Below, piece by piece: positions 62,601 through 64,000 of a stretch of 64,000 nt of DNA (the first letter of the stretch is position 1; every line of letters begins with the position of its first letter). Source of the stretch: HGM04593 sp045657945 (GTDB lineage: Bacteria; Bacteroidota; Bacteroidia; Bacteroidales; Bacteroidaceae); contig JAZOUB010000008.1 in assembly GCA_045657945.1 (NCBI GenBank), positions 1 through 64,000 on the forward strand. Reading direction: 5' to 3'. The translations under genes and the position numbers were made by a program. The notes below the pieces were generated by a model, which saw nothing but the letters and a program-made list of their open reading frames with translations, was not told the DNA's origin and did not search any database.

Positions 62601-62700
62601 TTGAATGCGTTGCTTTTTCCTGTTCAATCACCTTGGCTCCGCATTTCGTGCAGAATTTCTTGCCGGGGATAAGTGTGTTTCCACAATTTGTGCATTTCAT
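59602..62700 (-). CDS. SPFH-like coiled-coil protein with four zinc ribbons
   Basis: The 1032-residue protein begins with three nearly identical 33-residue zinc-ribbon repeats (M-x-C-x-x-C-G-N-T-L-I-P-G-K-K-F-C-T-K-C-G). A helical part, a Gln-rich linker (about 215-240) and an SPFH/band-7-like region (about 265-600: GLNGFIIQEGCEAMIFVNGYRVETMEAGAYN, YTPYTIPVGIFNVQIGLMLQLKVSDIKDF) follow. Residues about 600-960 form a long charged coiled coil with many Arg and Glu. A fourth zinc ribbon ends the protein (KVCPVCGSMNPADELFCGDC). No signal peptide or membrane helix is present. SPFH proteins form oligomeric scaffolds; here it may be the core of the cluster. Confidence 0.82.
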   Translation of the reverse strand: MKCTNCGNTLIPGKKFCTKCGAKVIEQEKATHSMQCPSCGNTLIPGKKFCTKCGAKVVEQSKAAQPMLCPSCGNTLIPGKKFCTKCGTKVMEQGIMQDAEKGFFSRVGAGVASMATGGSFSQGYAQQRDRENDYETLRNMADYAIKNARTELKRLIKEHKDAVSYDDEVEVNDIIAKIENALNDRNASHGDKNTVIKNAVAALQNKMSNLRMRTEGGNTVQQGAQQNVQQGTQQSNTQTSSWGRNLDAFNNDELNIVRNKAIWGLQPGQIARRITERELDSIAGLNGFIIQEGCEAMIFVNGYRVETMEAGAYNVAQRNEYVMKLEFDRLYAEMEEQELEKQNAAQRLQPNAGHRGIVGISGALLRRGWEFVFGASPAKKAKANHENEARLRRLKAEVEKALKIKSPEPIMSIILVSKRNLSMSFGGVKSDNGIDYTPYTIPVGIFNVQIGLMLQLKVSDIKDFAANYLADRLTCTTADLFDMLNVTIENCLVQNLRNADYRREGLAPAMVENLKWQITSIINQQLYGVECTQVLQITDSNTDFEHFRDVERELYCTDKELDYLQRTGEFRNRLAVETNRQTVQEATTDEQLRYALQQINKDQLLHDDELEQFVLLLNAQKRIREARSEEDERQAYIDLKKSALVKDEELEVLQDALDRNKIQRDSITEILRIQNIQSVSDACLKAEWALSDMEQNHEWEREDLARRRSWGIEDEARERQWLVEDQQLQRDMKQDMMRAQQENAVTDVEINTARKLDDYQLEKENRQREADWKQRMREENLRRENETVDFDRARQLEADKFERLQALQRQAMENMRAMQEGNLREKQEDNRCAEEMLRIQTHERMNRDNLEAGMGAAEIAAKRIAELQGEGQVALSQALEGRKQNELLQKMLEQTIADKKDDAERTDKIYAKNQEAMIKMAQLMQLQSQQRYDDVQAVKNEYRENAMHQQSRIDANNEVALGNMAQIGQAAAGNLYTNNTNINYQQTSPQGNNQPMLQSVQPQPSPAGKVCPVCGSMNPADELFCGDCGCKL
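62415..62700 (-). repeat. 99-bp tandem repeat encoding three zinc ribbons
   Basis: The first 286 bases of the SPFH-like gene are just under three tandem units of 99 bp. The units are nearly identical at the nucleotide level, including synonymous positions, which implies recent duplication or gene conversion. Confidence 0.9.
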
Positions 62701-62742
62701 AGTATGTATGTTTTAAAGTTTATTTCGCATGAAAGAGAAGTA

Positions 62743-63552
62743 TCACATTCGTATATTTCTTAATATATTTTTCATTCCATCGAGTTTTTCCTCGAGTACT
62801 CCCTGCAGATGGAACCCATAGTCCCTTGCGGCATTCATCAGTTCATCTACCACATACTCCTCGAGGTCAGCATAATCGGTCCACTCATCGAGCTTGTAAA
62901 GGTCGATAGACAAGGTTGTTTTACCTTCATTCTCCACCAGCAGGTAATTGGATGTGCGGTCTGCATCGGGATGTTTCCTGTAGCAGTATATCCGCATGCC
63001 CACATACATTGTACCGGCGAGCAGCTCAGCAGGAATGGTAAAGCTTATACGCGAATCGGACGGGTCGTTCTCCTCGGCCTCTTCTATTTTCTCTGCCGCA
63101 TAACGGGCAATCTCCCTGTACTCGTCACAAACTTCATCCTCATCGTAAGCCTCGATCACATACTCACGGTTTACCTTTGGCAACATATTTGAGAAACTTG
63201 TCATATTATCAAGCTGTTCATTTATTATTCTCATTCTTTTTACCCATGAAAATTCGCTATAGGCCAGTTCGCACCGGCTTGCCTCAAGAAGAAGGGGAAT
63301 GCCATTATAATCTATCGTGCAACACTCATCGGCGGTCACATCATCCAAGAATTGCTCACCGGCATAGACATCCAAGCAACCGGCTTCGGTATTCACAAAC
63401 AACAAGTCATCGGGGGCGCGGCGTTTACCGGCCTTACGCTTTATGCGGCGCACAAGACGAAAGCGTACTGTCTCGCCGTTGGGCAACTCTGCCGGATAAT
63501 GTACAGGCCACATATTGCCCAACTTCACATGAACATTAGTAAAGATTGGCAT
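62743..63552 (-). CDS. Protein of unknown function in the zinc-ribbon cluster
   Basis: The 269-residue product starts MPIFTNVHVKLGNMWPVHYP. Its first 90 residues look beta-rich (GETVRFRLVRRIKRKAGKRRAPDDLLFVNTEAGCLDVYAGE). The middle is acidic and helical (EDEVCDEYREIARYAAEKIEEAEENDPSD), and the end is helical with ILRNIRM. It has no zinc ribbon, signal peptide or membrane helix, and I do not recognise it. It precedes the SPFH-like gene by 42 bp on the same strand. Confidence 0.7.
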   Translation of the reverse strand: MPIFTNVHVKLGNMWPVHYPAELPNGETVRFRLVRRIKRKAGKRRAPDDLLFVNTEAGCLDVYAGEQFLDDVTADECCTIDYNGIPLLLEASRCELAYSEFSWVKRMRIINEQLDNMTSFSNMLPKVNREYVIEAYDEDEVCDEYREIARYAAEKIEEAEENDPSDSRISFTIPAELLAGTMYVGMRIYCYRKHPDADRTSNYLLVENEGKTTLSIDLYKLDEWTDYADLEEYVVDELMNAARDYGFHLQGVLEEKLDGMKNILRNIRM

Positions 63553-63578
63553 ATCATGTCATTAAGAACACAACTGTA

Positions 63579-64000
63579 TCAAATATCGTAGTACTTGTTC
63601 CTGTTCCTTTCGCCGGTGGCTGCAAGCCAACGGTTGGTGAGTGATGCAATTTCCATCACCTCCTCGCCAAGCTCACTTGTGTAATCCTCATCACATTTCC
63701 TGTTAAGCACTTTCATGTAAGCATCCAATGCTTTGATAGTCTTGTTGGCCATTGACTCTGTTATAAGAGCATGTTTGAGTTTGCCAGTAAGCACCTGATC
63801 CATTGAGGCCTCTGCAATCAGGAACTCCACAACACTATCCCACCCCGGGAAACGCTCACTACCGAAGTGTATATGTCTCTCACCGAACTCCGAAGCACCG
63901 TTTTTCTTATTATCATCAATAAGAAACTCCCCATTGCCACAGTTCAGCAAATGCTTGCAGTGGGTAAGAACCATACGCTTCTCGAACACATCGCCAAGAT
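63579..64000 (-). CDS. C-terminal part of a gene of unknown function, cut by the window edge
   Basis: The frame is open to the right edge: codons before the GTG at 63989 continue without a stop, so the true start is probably outside the window. At least 140 residues are visible, including HCKHLLNCGNGEFLIDDNKK and KTIKALDAYMKVLNRKCDED. There is no recognised domain. The gene lies 26 bp before the 269-residue protein on the same strand and is probably part of the same operon. Confidence 0.65.
   Translation of the reverse strand, partial: LGDVFEKRMVLTHCKHLLNCGNGEFLIDDNKKNGASEFGERHIHFGSERFPGWDSVVEFLIAEASMDQVLTGKLKHALITESMANKTIKALDAYMKVLNRKCDEDYTSELGEEVMEIASLTNRWLAATGERNRNKYYDI

Noticed and set aside
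1..64000. tRNA or rRNA genes
   Set aside because: I scanned the gaps for cloverleaf-like or rRNA-like sequence and found none; a covariance-model search would be decisive.

Overview
The window is chromosomal DNA of a Bacteroidales bacterium (Bacteroidetes), probably a gut or mucosal commensal close to Bacteroidaceae or Prevotellaceae. Evidence: promoters with the Bacteroidetes -7 element TAnnTTTG instead of a TATAAT box; few Shine-Dalgarno sites; and lineage-typical genes such as a TPP-riboswitch/TonB-receptor/PnuT thiamine operon, a PG0541-type RND-associated protein, the lipoprotein N-acyltransferase Lnb, DUF4834, DUF5723 and DUF6108 proteins, and a 1104-residue SecA. No rRNA, tRNA, CRISPR array, transposase or prophage was found.

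Layout. 1-3.2 kb: end of an unknown gene, groEL, groES and a Ca2+/Na+ exchanger, all on the minus strand. 3.3-7.4 kb: thiamine salvage operon on the plus strand (TPP riboswitch, outer-membrane receptor, inner-membrane PnuT, thiamine pyrophosphokinase). 7.4-16.7 kb: minus-strand host-glycan locus with a lysozyme-like protein, a 1663-residue secreted fusion of a GH123 beta-N-acetylgalactosaminidase and a GH33 sialidase, an RluA pseudouridine synthase, and a GH110 alpha-1,3-galactosidase lipoprotein (blood-group-B / alpha-Gal activity). 17-21 kb: secA and a small acidic protein. 21-29 kb: a membrane protein/winged-helix pair, then a TetR-controlled RND efflux operon. 28.9-31.6 kb: lnb and a degenerate alkaline-phosphatase-fold protein. 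31.9-39 kb: coaX, envelope proteins, lptC, a CNNM/CorC transporter and a short PpiD. 39-45 kb: an ECF sigma operon, tadA, yraN, birA and pyrH. 45-50 kb: psd-pssA phospholipid genes and envelope proteins. 50.4-54.7 kb: dnaE, thioredoxin and a small acidic protein.

55-64 kb: a minus-strand gene cluster running off the right edge. Four of its six proteins carry zinc ribbons. They include a cytoplasmic C25/caspase-fold protease-like protein, a Sel1/leucine-rich-repeat protein, and a 1032-residue SPFH-like coiled-coil protein with three tandem N-terminal zinc ribbons and one C-terminal ribbon. The last two genes of the cluster share an N-terminal helix motif. This is the best candidate here for an undescribed system.

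A second layer is non-coding. Period-7 A-rich arrays (AAAACGG, AAAAGTG and similar) flank the thiamine receptor gene and recur inside the glycosidase gene. Three genes (near 20.7, 54.7 and 59.6 kb) have inverted repeats overlapping their 3' ends, and in two of them the last codons are also repeated downstream. A 43-bp direct repeat covers the lnb promoter.
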